Part shown: positions 12,519 to 23,690 of the stretch, piece by piece
How positions within the stretch are numbered: position 1 is the stretch's first letter
Layout: each line of letters opens with the position of its first letter
Notes under the pieces: model-generated
Told to the model about the DNA's origin: nothing
Seen by the model: only the letters and a program-made list of their open reading frames with translations
The model's database searches: none
Assembly (NCBI GenBank): GCA_031472005.1
Contig: PZJY01000005.1
Location: forward strand, 2,232,001-2,296,000
Origin: Tetracladium setigerum
Lineage: Eukaryota; Ascomycota; Leotiomycetes; Helotiales
DNA length: 64,000 bases
Direction of reading: 5' to 3'
Program-made: the position numbers and the translations under genes

Positions 12519-13726
12519 CTTGCCTTCTGGACACTGTTTGTCGATGTACTCCGACAACGTGAGCAACGAACGATAGAACCAGTCTGAACAATTGATAAAT
12601 TCGTAAAAATCCGTTTCAAACATGATTGTTGATTTGATGATGAAGATGAGACTACCTCTCTGGCCGCGTCAACAAAGCACCAGACTCTGGACCGACATCG
12701 TCGACCCCAAACCTGTCTCCTGCTCCGCTCTTGCCTTCCCACCAACCAAGGCTGTAAAATCTTCCCTCAAAACATCTCTTCCAGTCACCATCTTCCACTC
12801 CACTCAAAAATTTGTCGTCTCCCACCATCCGAGACCCCGAAATCAAAGCAGCCATCGCAACATTGCGTGGCTTGGCTTTACCGCGCTGCTCGTAGTTCCA
12901 ACCAAACACACATCGAGAATCATGACAACAGGGCAGATTCGCAACCTTGCGAGCAGGGTTGGGTTCTATGTTGGAGATCCTGTGCGGCTCAGCGGGTCGG
13001 TGTATCATTAAATGTGACCTAAAGACTCATCGGCCATCTTTAGAATGAGGTAGTTATTGAACGGTATTGAATGATCATGTCCCGTAGTCAGGTAAGTGGA
13101 CAATACCAATTGCCTCTCGGAGTGAAACATTGAATATCCGATTGAGAGAGCTACGAAGCCGTTCTGCTTTCTTTGCCTGGAGATATTTGAGCAAAACAGA
13201 AAGCGGCTTGGAATCAAACGAACATGTTCTCTTCCCCCAAATATATCTTGGCATCGAATGCTCTGATAAGTCGTGCATACCTTCGACAGATCTACCACCT
13301 CAACATATTCTTTTTGGTCACGATTTTCGTGGAAAGAGATATCCTACATGATGCGGACACGCGGCCGCGTCCGCCGCGTTTGTTGCACGTCGCAAAAAAC
13401 TTCTCGAAACTTTTTTCCAAATCGCTCAAATCCGCAACTTTTTCAAAATGTCTTGGCGCACTTTGCGAAAATCCCCGAGCACGAATGCGAGTACGATGTT
13501 GGTAGAAAATACAATATTTTGCTCACTCTTTTAAAGCTGCAAGACAAAATCAGAAAGACAGCTTTCTTCTAGAACTTGGGACACTAGTAGACATATGATC
13601 TTAAAGTTTTCTCTCATTCACACTAAGCAACTGGTACGTTTACATATCTTGCATTTATTCTAGTAATAACAAACAGAAAAACATATCAAGTCTAAATCAC
13701 CCTACCAAACACCTTTCCATCTCAAC
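12519..13726. other. Intergenic, about 1.2 kb, with one unassigned ORF
   Basis: Contains the 118-codon minus-strand ORF at 12652-13008 listed separately and a GC-rich palindromic patch near 13350-13385 in an otherwise AT-rich stretch. No transposase, RNA gene or family-like protein recognised. Confidence 0.5.
12652..13008 (-). CDS. Unassigned ORF, 118 codons
   Basis: I do not recognise this protein. It is an uninterrupted ATG-to-TAG frame, rich in Gly, Trp and Cys pairs (LPCCHDSRC, SLGWWEGKSG), with no signal peptide or membrane helix. An overlapping 129-codon plus-strand frame is equally long, which weakens the case for either. Its codon use is not obviously odd. It could be a real small gene, a remnant of a larger one, or chance. 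Confidence 0.25.
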   Translation of the reverse strand: MIHRPAEPHRISNIEPNPARKVANLPCCHDSRCVFGWNYEQRGKAKPRNVAMAALISGSRMVGDDKFLSGVEDGDWKRCFEGRFYSLGWWEGKSGAGDRFGVDDVGPESGALLTRPER

Positions 13727-14686
13727 CTAAACTTGATATGCTTTTGGTACCTTTGGAAGCCCAGTCGAAGCCATCGCATCATAAATCTCTTTATCAGCAC
13801 CCTTCTCAAGAGGCAACAGCGAGGATCGCACAGTCGCATGCTCAAGGATACCACGAGCAACCAAAGAATGCTTCAACGCCACTGTTCCCTCCATATGAGA
13901 ACCACGGTGATAAACGGCTCTGGTCAGTGGCAAAAGACGATCGTGAACCTTGCGGGCAGTCTTGTAATCTTGAGCTTTGCCGGCAGCTAAAAGTTCCAGC
14001 AAAGGTTCTGGTGCGATGTTTCCGTATCCCACGAGGAAACCGTCGACATCGAAAGAGGTGTGGAGGAGGTACTCGTCGTGACAAGAGAGAATTTGAAGCT
14101 CGGGACGCTCACGACGGATGATTGGAATTTCAACATCCCATCTTCTCATATTGCGAACTCCGTTCTTCATGGCGAAGACACCGGGTTGAGCAGAAATATC
14201 GAGCATAGTTTGCAAGTTGTAGGACGCCTTGGTGTTGTCTGGATATTGGAAAAGGATGAGAGGAAGACCGCTCTTCTCGTAAACAACCTTGTAACGATCT
14301 TGGGGAGCTCCAGGTTGGTAACCGAATCGAAGCCAGCCGTGGGATGGATAGAGGAGACCGGCTGAGGCACCGGCAGCTACAGCGCGTTGGGCTTCAAGAG
14401 CAGCAACTTCGGTTCCTTCAGCGGTGATGCCTGCAATGACTGGGACACGGCCGTTGGTTGATTTGACAAATGCGCGGATGACATCTGCTTGTTCGTCTTG
14501 GGTCAAGAAGGTTCCTTCGCCAGCATGGCCGAGAACTACGAGGCCTTTGACTCCTTCGATGCTACCGAGCCAAGAGCCGAGTCTTTGAATGGCAGGGAAA
14601 TCGATAGCTCCATCGAGAGTGAATGGAGTGACTGGGGCTGGAGTGAGACCTCGAACATCAAATCCGACGGGAGCAGTAGAACCCAT
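13727..14686 (-). CDS. Dihydrodipicolinate synthase / N-acetylneuraminate lyase family aldolase
   Basis: Seen: a single uninterrupted frame of 319 residues. TPAPVTPFT (residues 15-23) opens a class I aldolase barrel; GHAGEG (53-58) replaces the usual GTTGE substrate loop; FQYP carries Tyr148 and FAMKNG carries Lys174, positions that match the catalytic Tyr and Schiff-base Lys of the DapA family. Known: members cleave or condense pyruvate with aldehydes (sugar-acid aldolases, 4-hydroxy-2-oxoglutarate aldolase, KDG-type enzymes). Fungi make lysine by the aminoadipate route, so true DapA function is unlikely. Inferred: a cytosolic 2-keto-sugar-acid aldolase or dehydratase. Its neighbours, an MFS transporter and an endopolygalacturonase, fit sugar-acid breakdown. 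It lacks introns, unlike most neighbours, which would be compatible with old transfer from bacteria but does not show it. Confidence 0.85.
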   Translation of the reverse strand: MGSTAPVGFDVRGLTPAPVTPFTLDGAIDFPAIQRLGSWLGSIEGVKGLVVLGHAGEGTFLTQDEQADVIRAFVKSTNGRVPVIAGITAEGTEVAALEAQRAVAAGASAGLLYPSHGWLRFGYQPGAPQDRYKVVYEKSGLPLILFQYPDNTKASYNLQTMLDISAQPGVFAMKNGVRNMRRWDVEIPIIRRERPELQILSCHDEYLLHTSFDVDGFLVGYGNIAPEPLLELLAAGKAQDYKTARKVHDRLLPLTRAVYHRGSHMEGTVALKHSLVARGILEHATVRSSLLPLEKGADKEIYDAMASTGLPKVPKAYQV

Positions 14687-15573
14687 TTTGATGAAGGTAG
14701 ATGTTGGTTTGAGAGGATGAGGATTGGAAGTGCAATTGATGTGGTGAGAATGAAGTGTAGAGCTGATGAGTTGGAAATGAGAACGTGTGTTTGATGATGA
14801 AAAAAAGTTCTATTCATTGGGAATGTTCTCCCATATAAATAAGTCTAACGATGGTTTCTCAAAGTTGATCACGGAATGTCGGCATGGATGAAGCCGATTC
14901 ACATCTTCCCCAGAGTTTCCCGTTAATTGAGGGGAAATCCCACGCTTGCTGAGATGTTCTACCCCGGTCTGACACTGAGAAAGCGATATTTAGTTAGGCG
15001 GACAAACGAAAGTGCGAGTATACAAGTCTTGTTTACTCGCTTAGCCACACCCCACTCTCTCCCGCCCCAAGCTTGAGGAAGCAAACCAGCTCGCACAAAC
15101 ACAAGTCCGACACCAACACAGACTTACGAAGCCACGAAGTTAGATCTCGGCCTCGATTTACATGACTCTCTGGTTGCTCGTTGCATCCCTCCTTTACCAG
15201 TCGCCACTTATGTAACTCGCACAAACGTACATGCGGAGGGTTGTTGAGAACGCTGGACCCTGTTGGATCCTTAGTATCATGATATTTCCAACAGGTGACA
15301 TTCAATCCCCAGATTCCCAGAACAAAAGTGCGGCAATCCAATTTGTGGGGGAAATCCGGGGTCTGGAGTCCGAATGTGGGCCAGGAAAACCACAATCGCG
15401 GGGACATAGAGTGTGAGCAATGCCGCTGTCGTCAATACAAGAACTCTGAGAATTCCAGGTTGGAAGAATATTTTTCTGCATCATCGAAAATCTCTTCTAC
15501 TTCATACTTTCAAGTCATTTGATAGAACATACTCAATTTTCACCTTTTCAAAGTAGGGCTAGCATTTGTCACA
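14687..15573. promoter_or_regulatory. Divergent promoter region, aldolase / MFS transporter
   Basis: About 890 bp lie between the start codons of the minus-strand aldolase and the plus-strand transporter. A divergent arrangement allows co-regulation. No protein-like frame inside. Confidence 0.45.
14834..14841 (-). promoter_or_regulatory. TATA-like box of the aldolase gene
   Basis: TATTTATA on the minus strand, about 150 nt upstream of the start codon at 14686. A plausible core promoter element in the shared 890-bp region before the divergent transporter gene. Confidence 0.35.
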
Positions 15574-17162
15574 ATGGCAAGGTCTTCAGAGGCAGATAGA
15601 AGATCCACAGAGATGGAAAAGGAGAACGCAACACAGATCGAATCGGCCTTTAATGACGAGGAGAAAACCCAAGTCAAGGGTGATTATTCTGGAGCTGTTG
15701 CCAAAACAGACAAGGCAGAGATTGCTCTCGTTCGAAAGCTGGATATGAGAATCATGCCAGCTCTTTTCTGCATGTACTTCTTGTAAGAGCCCGAAAATCC
15801 AAGTCCAACTGAGCCAAACGAATTCTAACTTGTGTTCAAGGAACAAATTGGATCAAAATGCGCTCGCCAATGCCAAGCTTAACAGCATTGAAGTTGATCT
15901 CAAGCTCAAAGGCACTCAGTTCAACACAGCAGTTTCCATCTTGTACGTGGGATACTTGTTCATGCAAATCCCATCCAACATGCTCCTATCCTCTCGCAAA
16001 ATTCGACCCTCCATCTATATGAGCGTTTGTATGATGGTTTGGGCAGTCGTGGCAGCAGTTACAGCAGCAGTCCATAACTATACCGGCTTGGTTCTCGTTC
16101 GTTTCTTCCTCGGTGCAGTAAGTTCTCGCTCGTCCCATCTCACGCCTTCCCGCAATAAGATCTAACAATCATCCAAAGGTTGAAGCACCCTTCTATCCCG
16201 GTGCGCTCTACATTCTCTCGATTTTCTATACCCGAAAGGAGATTGCAACACGTGTGAGCATTCTGTATGCAGGAAACATCGTCGCCGTCGCATTCTCGGG
16301 CCTCATTGCCGCTGCAACCTTCGCCACACTTGAAGGCACACGAGGTCTTGAAGGATGGCGCTGGTTATTCATCATAGAGGGAGCAGTTACTTTTGGTGTT
16401 GCAATCTTCACGCTCTGGCTTCTTCCCGACTATCCCAACAACACGCGCTGGCTGACGGTCGAAGAGCGCGAACTCGCACACAACAGAATCGTTCTCGATA
16501 CTGTTGGGAATCAAGAGAGTAAAGGTGTCCGATCTGGCTTCTTCGCTGCCATTCGAGATCCACGACTTTATGTATTCATGCTTATGCAGAATATGCATCT
16601 CAGCGCTACGTCGTTCAACCAGTTCTTCCCCTCGGTTGTTAAGTCTCTTGGATATAATAACACTATCACGCTTCTTCTCACATCCCCACCAACCTTGTTC
16701 GCAGGCGCTTTCGGTGTCCTCTTCGGCTGGACTTCGGGAAGATTCAATGAGCGTACCTGGCATATCACCGGTGGCATGGGAGCAGCAATGATTGGATTCA
16801 TCATCAGCTGTCTCACACTCAATGTAGCCGCCCGCTATGTTGCGTGCTTCCTATTCGCCTCCGGAGTGTATAGTGTCAATTCCATCATTCTCGGCTGGGT
16901 GTCTGCCACTCTCGGCCAAACAACCGAGAAAAAAGCCGCCTCGCTTTCTCTGGTCAATGTGGTTTCCATGGCGTCCTTCATCTACACGCCGTACTTGTAT
17001 CCGAACAGCGATCGCCCCAAATATGTCACTGCGATGGCAAGCAACGCTTGTTTCTCGTTCATGTGTATTGTGACTGCTTGGGTGATGATGATGTGGCTTA
17101 AGCGAACGAACAAGAAGCTCAAGCAGATGGATCCAAGCAGTAGCGTATTCTATGCTTATTGA
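15574..17162 (+). CDS. MFS transporter, anion:cation symporter (allantoate permease/Dal5-like) type
   Basis: Seen: exons 15574-15782, 15841-16117 and 16179-17162, 489 residues. The ATG at 15574 starts an acidic, charged cytosolic N-terminus (about 60 residues) before ALFCMYFLNKLDQNALANAK, the usual first helix of this family. Next come the QIPSNM and VRFFLGAVEAPFYPGALYILS motifs, GWRWLFIIEGAVTFGVA, and a C-terminal half ending in LKRTNKKLKQ on the cytosolic side. Intron 1 has a CTAACTT branch site, intron 2 CTAACAA. Known: the family imports organic anions, such as allantoate, nicotinate, pantothenate or sugar acids, by proton symport at the plasma membrane. Inferred: uptake of a breakdown product handled by the neighbouring aldolase; the substrate is not proven. 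Confidence 0.88.
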
Positions 17163-17651
17163 GAGGTCGTGGGATTGTTGTGCGACAAGATAACGTCTTG
17201 GTACGGTTCGGGCGATATAGTTGTCCGATCAGAAGTTATCTGTATTTACTTGTCTTATTTTTGCAGAACAATGTATAGCCAATGACAGAGATAATTCTTT
17301 CTATCGGATTCGTCTAAATATAATAACCTAGTTCTGATAGCTTCTCCCTTCTACTCGATATCTGAAACTGGTCTCGCCTGTACTGTACCAGATTTGGTAG
17401 CAATCACTGTGAAGATGTGACTGGAGATCAATTTATGACACGCCTTTGTGCCATGGTATGTAAATCCACATTCATTGTCACCATTTCACTTTGATAGATG
17501 CACAGGGTGAAATCTCATTGACAATGGGAAAGAATTGATTTTTCTAAAAATATGATCAAGCTAGCGACCAAAAGCCTCTTTACCAAATGAAGAAGCAGAA
17601 TATAGTGCGAATCACCACCTCAATGGAATCGCTTGGAATGTCTTTCCGCAT

Positions 17652-18879
17652 CTAGCAAGAAGCTCCAGTAGGAACGTTCTTGCAAGCTGTGCTCTTCTTT
17701 CCTCCGGTAACAGCAACCTTGGCCCAGGTCCATCCGCTGCAGCTTCCCTTTCCGCACAGGAGGTAGATGTTGGTTCCGCTGCTTGCAACGGTACCGTGAA
17801 CGTTGCTGATAGTGAGACCAGTGATGGGGACACCAGTGGTTGGGGTACCAGTTGGGCTGCCGTTGAGGTAATCTTGTTGGATGACGATACCGTACTTGGC
17901 GATGTTGGAGAGGGTGATATCTTGGTAAGTGACGCCGGAGACGGAACCAGTAGCACCGGAGATGGTCTTGACGCGAACACCGTTGTCTGAGTTCTTGATC
18001 GTGGATGAGAGGATCTTGACGTTCTTGACAATGTTGTTGGATCGTCCTCCGACAGAGCCGATAGAGAGACCATGTCCTCCGTCGCAAGTTCCTCCAGTGA
18101 AGGTGATATCAGTTCCGGAGTTGATAGCAAGGCAGTCATCTTGGTTGACGACATTGGCACCGGAGATGGTGACACCAGTTGAGCTTCCGACATCGAAAGC
18201 ATCAGTATTGTGACCCTTTGCGGCACCACTAGTAGAGAGTTATATTAGCATGTGGAATGCCGAGAGCAGCAGATCATCACAAGATGAATCAACTCACTTC
18301 TTGTTATCCATGGTGACCTTGTCAACGGTCAAGTCGGTACAGCCGTTGATGCTCATGAGCTGCACAGGCGAATCCTTGAAGTTGAGTCCAGTGATGGAGG
18401 ACTGCTTCAAGCTGTGAGCATAGAAGAACTTTGGCTTTGTCTTTCCTCCGTTGGATCCCTTGGTATCCCACCATCTGGCTCCATCGCCATTGAGAAGGTT
18501 TCCACTGGCGCCAGTCACGGTGATCTTGGTACCAGAGACAGAAACGAGAGGTCCTTCCCATTCCTTGTATCCGAAGGTGGTTGTACCTTGGAAGATAACC
18601 TGTGTTGTATTAAGATGCTGTCTATTATTCAATAGGGAATGGGTTATATACCTTGGTTCCGGTGGTCAGACCAGTCAAATCCAAAGTGGTTCCAGCGGGA
18701 ACAGCAACATTGTTGAGGGTGATGGTGGTGCAAGACTTCTTGTTCTTGAGAGCATCAGCAGCACCAGTTGCACCAGTGAAAGTGCAAGTGGCTCGCTTTT
18801 CGATATCAACAGCTGGAGCAGCTGCAACAAGGCAGGCGGTAGACAAGCCGAAGCCAATGAGAGTAGATAGTTGAACCAT
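17652..18879 (-). CDS. Endopolygalacturonase, GH28
   Basis: Seen: exons 18652-18879, 18298-18599 and 17652-18228 (minus strand), 368 residues. Signal peptide 1-20 or so; a Lys28-Arg29 pair just before the mature ATCTFTG start suggests KEX2 processing. The right-handed beta-helix carries the full GH28 set: NTD (Asp186), QDD (Asp207, Asp208), GHG (His229), R-V-K (Arg262, Lys264) and Tyr289. The mature part matches the fungal endo-PG layout, ending in a Cys-rich tail ([26 protein letters not shown]). Known: the enzyme hydrolyses alpha-1,4 bonds of homogalacturonan in plant cell walls and is secreted. Neighbours fit uptake and breakdown of a sugar acid. Carbon-catabolite control is likely from the family, but I did not verify binding sites. 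Confidence 0.95.
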
Positions 18880-19446
18880 TTTGAAATGAGTAAAATGCCA
18901 GCACAAGAGTGAATGTAAAAATGAATGTGATGATGTGAAGAGCACGAAAGAGTGTGGTGGTCAAAGTGTATGAACAAGTGAATGAAAGAAGACGATGCTT
19001 GTGGTGTTGCAATAATGAGCAGCGACAGGTGCATTCTTATACTTGCCATCGATGAGTTCCATCTTTGCTTGCGCGTTACCTTCGTAACCTTCAACACTGT
19101 CCAAGTCGGTATACAGCGAGGGCCGGCGACAGTGCGAGCTTTACTTGAAACACTTGTTCATGGGTAAAGCCATGCTCATCTATCTTTCAGGGGATGTGAG
19201 CATGCTTGCAAAAGCTTGAATAGATTTGGCACGGTAATCCGGCACGGGGGTTTGGTGAGCAGTGTGGACAAGTTGGACATTGTCTAGATCATTCTAGATG
19301 TCTTCCACCCAGATACGGCACTTAGTACTGGGCTGGCAATTTCCGAGGGATGGGGTTTCCAAGGAGATTTGACTGTATGGGGTGCAGGTGGTGACATCGG
19401 ACGTTTATCTGAGAGAAGAGAGGTGGGTTCATGACAGGGGAAAACC

Positions 19447-19548
19447 CCTGAATGAAGGCGTTGAATAAAGTGCATCGCAATTTCAAGCTTTTGCCCAGAC
19501 CAGCCAAGCCGACGATTGTACCGCTATCCGGTGGACATCGAAGGCAGA
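19447..19548. repeat. Direct repeat copy A (about 100 bp)
   Basis: Shares with copy B a near-identical core, TGCATCGCAAT then CAAGCTTTTGCCCAGACCAG, and looser similarity over about 100 bp. Several differences are C/T or G/A changes. It lies about 570 bp upstream of the endopolygalacturonase start. Confidence 0.75.
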
Positions 19549-19669
19549 GCAAAACAATTTAAAGAACAATGCATGCAATAAATATTATGGCCGAATATTG
19601 CGAGTGAAATGCACATCAACAGGTTTCCATTTGTGGACAAATCTTGAGTGTTTCATAACCAAGGAAGGT

Positions 19670-19770
19670 CCTGAACGGAGGAGTTAAATAAAGTGCATCG
19701 CAATCTCAAGCTTTTGCCCAGACCAGTCAAGCAACGATTGCCGCCTATCCGAGAACCCATCAAAAGCAGA
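19670..19770. repeat. Direct repeat copy B (about 100 bp)
   Basis: Second copy of the repeat at 19447-19548, same orientation, offset 222-223 bp. Similarity also extends weakly about 25 bp to the left of both copies. No coding potential or terminal inverted repeats seen. Confidence 0.75.
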
Positions 19771-20399
19771 AGGAAAGTCTAATATGCAAGGCACACATAA
19801 TAGATTGTACAGGAGGCGAATACGGGACGGTGAGTGAACTGGTAGCAATATCTTTCGATCTGTGGAGAAATATTCGGTGTTTCATGTTATTTGGAGATTA
19901 TTCAGGCTGCTTCAACATCCACTGCTGCTGGCTCGTCCTTTTTCCCGTGCAAGAGAAGCACGAACCTCAGTGTCTAAGCATACACGTGCCTCAAATGCAA
20001 GTCGCTGTCCCCTGTCTCCTTTCATCTGTCACTTGACTAGTTCGCGATGAATGCGGATTCCAGCATGCGAAGAATCCCCATGATTCATGTACCGGCTACT
20101 GCCGTGAATTGACGCATGGCAGGAGTACCGCATTATTCGGATGACTATAGGTTGGATTGATAACCCCTGACTACTGAAAGCCTCAACGGTATCTTAGAGT
20201 ACTGTCCTCACATTTCTGTCAGAAGACCAGATCATTTTTCCCAAGTCAAAGGAACGACCTCAGACTCTTGTACCGCATGCTTGAACAAGACCACTCGGAG
20301 ACACACCGAGCACTATATTGGTATCGTATTTCTTCCTGCTTTCGTTGCCAGCAAGTTTTTAATGCAAGCCTTTTCCCAGCTGTTGAATAGTCTAATATA

Positions 20400-20867
20400 G
20401 TGTACACGCGTTGGCTTAGGGAATTGGGCGGACATCATTGGAATGACGATGGCAGCTTCCGGTGTAATGTTCGATCTGGACGAGATCTCAAAGACAAATG
20501 GGGAATCATTACCACTTCAGAATTACCAGTGACCAAATCAACACGGAAAAGGGCAAAAGCAAACTCTAATTTGATGATTGAGAATCGCTTTATTGACGAC
20601 GAGGAAAATCGTGTTGAGGTGGTTGGCTCGGCCAGACCTCACAGAACAAAACACCACAGAAAGGGTATGGATGACCTTTCTTTGATAGCCATTCAAGGTT
20701 CAATCATAATCGTAAATCTGGACGCTGAGAACAATAACCCCGCACGGAAGAGGAACACAGAGACATCTTACTCGGATCTCGGATATCAGCGAGACACGTC
20801 GCACATGACCCGTTGTGGACGAAGATTCAAAGGGATATACGTTTCTCATTTATCCCACAGGTATTAA
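20400..20867 (+). pseudogene. ORF with a telobox-like (Myb) helix, possibly a gene remnant
   Basis: The 155-codon frame opens with HHWNDDGSFRCNVRSGRDLKDKW. The x-x-R-x-x-x-DLKDKW end resembles the third helix (telobox, VDLKDKWRN) of Myb domains in telomere-repeat-binding proteins. The first two Myb helices, with their tryptophans, are not visible directly upstream: the same frame meets a stop at about 20388, and beyond it reads LLYRMLEQDH without a Myb signature. The rest is basic and unrecognised. It could be a 3' exon of an unresolved gene, a decayed copy, or chance. Confidence 0.25.
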
Positions 20868-21450
20868 AGATAGATTCTGGAGTACATGACAGGATAAGTT
20901 TTGTGTCGATGTTGCGACTTAAGCAAAAGAGAAGAAAAGGGTGGGTGGCACAGGCGCAGCCATTAGCAAGTCCAAAGACTCTCCGGCTTGATTACCCCCA
21001 TATTAAATCGTCGCTTCTGTCAAACCTACTTTGACACAGCCATATACTGCAAAAGACAGCCTTCTCTCGATCAAACCGGCCTTGAGAATGATATTCCTTT
21101 CAGCCAGGTTTTCGATTGGGTCGAAACGATCGTAGCGCTAGAGTCTACCGTGGGAGCGTTGGGAGCGTTGGGAGAAACGGACATTTCTCAGTTCTTGTCA
21201 GTTGAAACGTGGCTCAAGCTGGCGAGTTCCAGTATCCGAGACATTGTTGACCAGAGGAACTTCGTCATCATTGCTGGAGAAATTTTGAATCTGAGTGGTG
21301 GAAATCTCTCTGCTCAAATATAACAGGGGTTTACGAAACCAACGGGAGTTCATGACCATATGAAGAGTGACAGCTCCTTCATCGTGAGAAGTCCTAATCA
21401 GAAGAATATTTTCAAACGAAGGAGTTTAGCAGCGAGATTTGACCCAGATG

Positions 21451-23690
21451 TCATCCCTTTCCACCCATCCATTGATCATTATTACTGCGCATCCAAAAAG
21501 GGGCGTCCAATCCGTACACAAAGTCTGATCCATCCTGATTTGGTAATTGCAACTCCGGTTGTAGTTGAGCATCCATTCTGAAGGCGTATCCGTTACCTTC
21601 ACCGAAATCCGGCATGCTTTCTGAGAACATCCAATTCAACCTATTGGTGAAAGGCGAAGGTGAAGCATTTGGGAAGTTCCCGGTGCTGCTGTGATAGGGA
21701 AAGGATGTTTCAACATTCTCATGTGTGCTGATTGAGTTTCGTGCGGTGTCCTCAGCATGTTGCAACTGATTCCTTTGATAATTGTCATGGGTGGACGTAT
21801 TCTCACTTCTTGGTAACTGCTGATAAGCCGTCTTGGATGAGATATTAGAAGCTGAAGGGAGCTCGGAGTTGCCTATTCTTGAAACTGGATTGGCTTCCGC
21901 AGAAGTACTTGCTCCACGTGTGATTGATCTGGACATGTTTGGGTTGGTATATGCCTGTGTGTGTTTTGATCTGTTTCTCTGCTCGATGAGTTGACCCTTG
22001 AGGTCACGAATCGCTGCAGAACACGCGTTTGGCCAGAGGCTTTCTCGTAGGGCGAGGTGTTTTAACACAGCAAGAGCTCGGTCAGAAAGTCTTTCGACAT
22101 GTTAGGCATTGCAGAGACGGCGTATGACTAGAGCGATTGCTTACCGAATAGCTACATCGTACGGAATTTGATCCTCATTCGCAGCGTAAATCATGAGAAA
22201 GGCACTCATCCATACAGCCCATGTATACGATGGCCACAGAAGACCAGAATTTGTAGGGACATCGGATTCTCCTAGAAGAACAAGATCACCAGCACCCAAG
22301 GCATTATATAAGGTACTGATGATTGACCTTGACGCCCCGATACAATTTTGGAGGGCAGCATCATATGCCGAGCTCTTCATTGATGTTGCGAGTGTGTGTT
22401 TGTTGAGAGCGATGACGGACTCTTGCCTCAGAACGGCCAAAGTCACCTGATGATATTTATGTATCGGCATTGCACCGCTGCGATTTGCGTCCAGATACTC
22501 TTCGACTTCATTCCACCATTTCGTGAGCTCGGCTCCAATTACGACCGCTTCGTCAACTTCAGTGTGTCGGTTTGACACGGATTTATTTCGCAGTTCTGAA
22601 ATTGAACCTCGAATTCTGGCATGACGAGCAAGAAACCCAAGCAGATCTAGTCTACTATCGCCATCTGGAAAAATTAGACACGAAAATGATCTTCAACCGG
22701 CAATAGCTTACCAGAATTCCTTTCCGACTCTTCGCCATGTAGTTCGGCGGCAGGAAAGCACACATTAACTTCTGCATCCCGAATGGCGAGTGGGATACCA
22801 AGTCGGATGCACACGTAACGATCGATACAATACATTGACCAGAACAAACGCTGTCTGAGTTCGGCCTCCTTCTTGGGGATTGTTGAAGATTGCACCGGGC
22901 AGCGGTGAAGTCCCAAGTGGAAAGCCATTCGTACTGCAAGCCCTTCGAGACGTGAAGCTGCGTTGTAGCGAAGCATAGAAATAAGAAACAATTGAACACT
23001 GACTACGGCTTGGAGAGAAATCATGGAACTTTCATCCGTGAGTAAGCATTGGACGCTCTGTATGGCATGGTTCAAAGACTTGAATACAAGCTGCGATGGA
23101 ACCGGTTTCATTGCAAATCCCGTTTGTCTAGCGTCCGTAAGTGAAATGGATATGATGGATCGAAGGATGGTGAGTTCGTGGTCACACAGGCTTGACGCGT
23201 CCGATACTCCCCGATCTACGACCTCTTCAAAATGTCCCAAGATTGAAGGGGCGTGGAGGAAGGGATAAGCTGGGTGCCAATGATCAAAGTAGCTGCGCGT
23301 CCAAGCAATCAGATCTTCAAACGTGAAATCGTTATTCTCATTCGTGTTCGGAACCTGGACTTCGCTGGAATGCCACAAAGGTTTGGAAGCACTCAACGTT
23401 GCCCCAGTTGGCAGCTGGTCATCTTCGCCTGGAACTGCGTCGCTTTCTGGAGTTTGTATTTGAACTTGTCGACCTTGTGATGTTGACATGCTGTTTGGAG
23501 AATGATTGCTCATGGTGTCTCCGGACTCATCTCGCTGGCCAACTTCTCGTAGCTGCTGGCCCATTGTCTGTAAGAAAACTCGCCTTCTTTTGGCAGGAGG
23601 TTCGATCCCTTCGCTTGTTTTCTCGGTTGCATCTTCAGTAAAGCTTTCCCGCTGAGCTCGAATGCTGGCTGGCCGGGTACTGAGAGGCAT
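21451..23690 (-). CDS. Fungal_trans-domain regulator without a zinc cluster
   Basis: Seen: exons 22712-23690, 22145-22664 and 21451-22090 (minus strand), 712 residues. Both introns are standard (GTAAGC donors, CTAAC branch in the second). After a Ser/Gln-rich N-terminus with PAKRRRV, the classical fungal_trans block follows: FTFEDLIAWTRSYFDHWHPAYPFLHAP, RLEGLAVRMAFHLGLHRC, ELRQRLFWSMYCIDRYVCIRLGIPLAI. The C-terminus is low complexity. No Cys6 cluster occurs in the first exon or in the 800 bp upstream. A separate zinc-cluster gene without a fungal_trans domain sits next upstream on the same strand (24515-25704). Either the two are halves of a single regulator with a missed connection, or this is a DNA-binding-free regulator. 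Nuclear; targets unknown. Confidence 0.8.

Larger units (their letters stand above)
18880..21450. other. Intergenic, about 2.6 kb, with a diverged direct repeat and a possible gene remnant
   Basis: Upstream region of the endopolygalacturonase. It holds the two copies of a 100-bp direct repeat (19447-19548 and 19670-19770) and a weak telobox-like ORF at 20400-20867. Frames at about 20988-21323 are open but unrecognised. Confidence 0.5.

Noticed and set aside
13727..14686. Lysine-biosynthetic DapA function for the aldolase
   Set aside because: Fungi use the aminoadipate route, and the substrate loop differs, so only the family name is kept.
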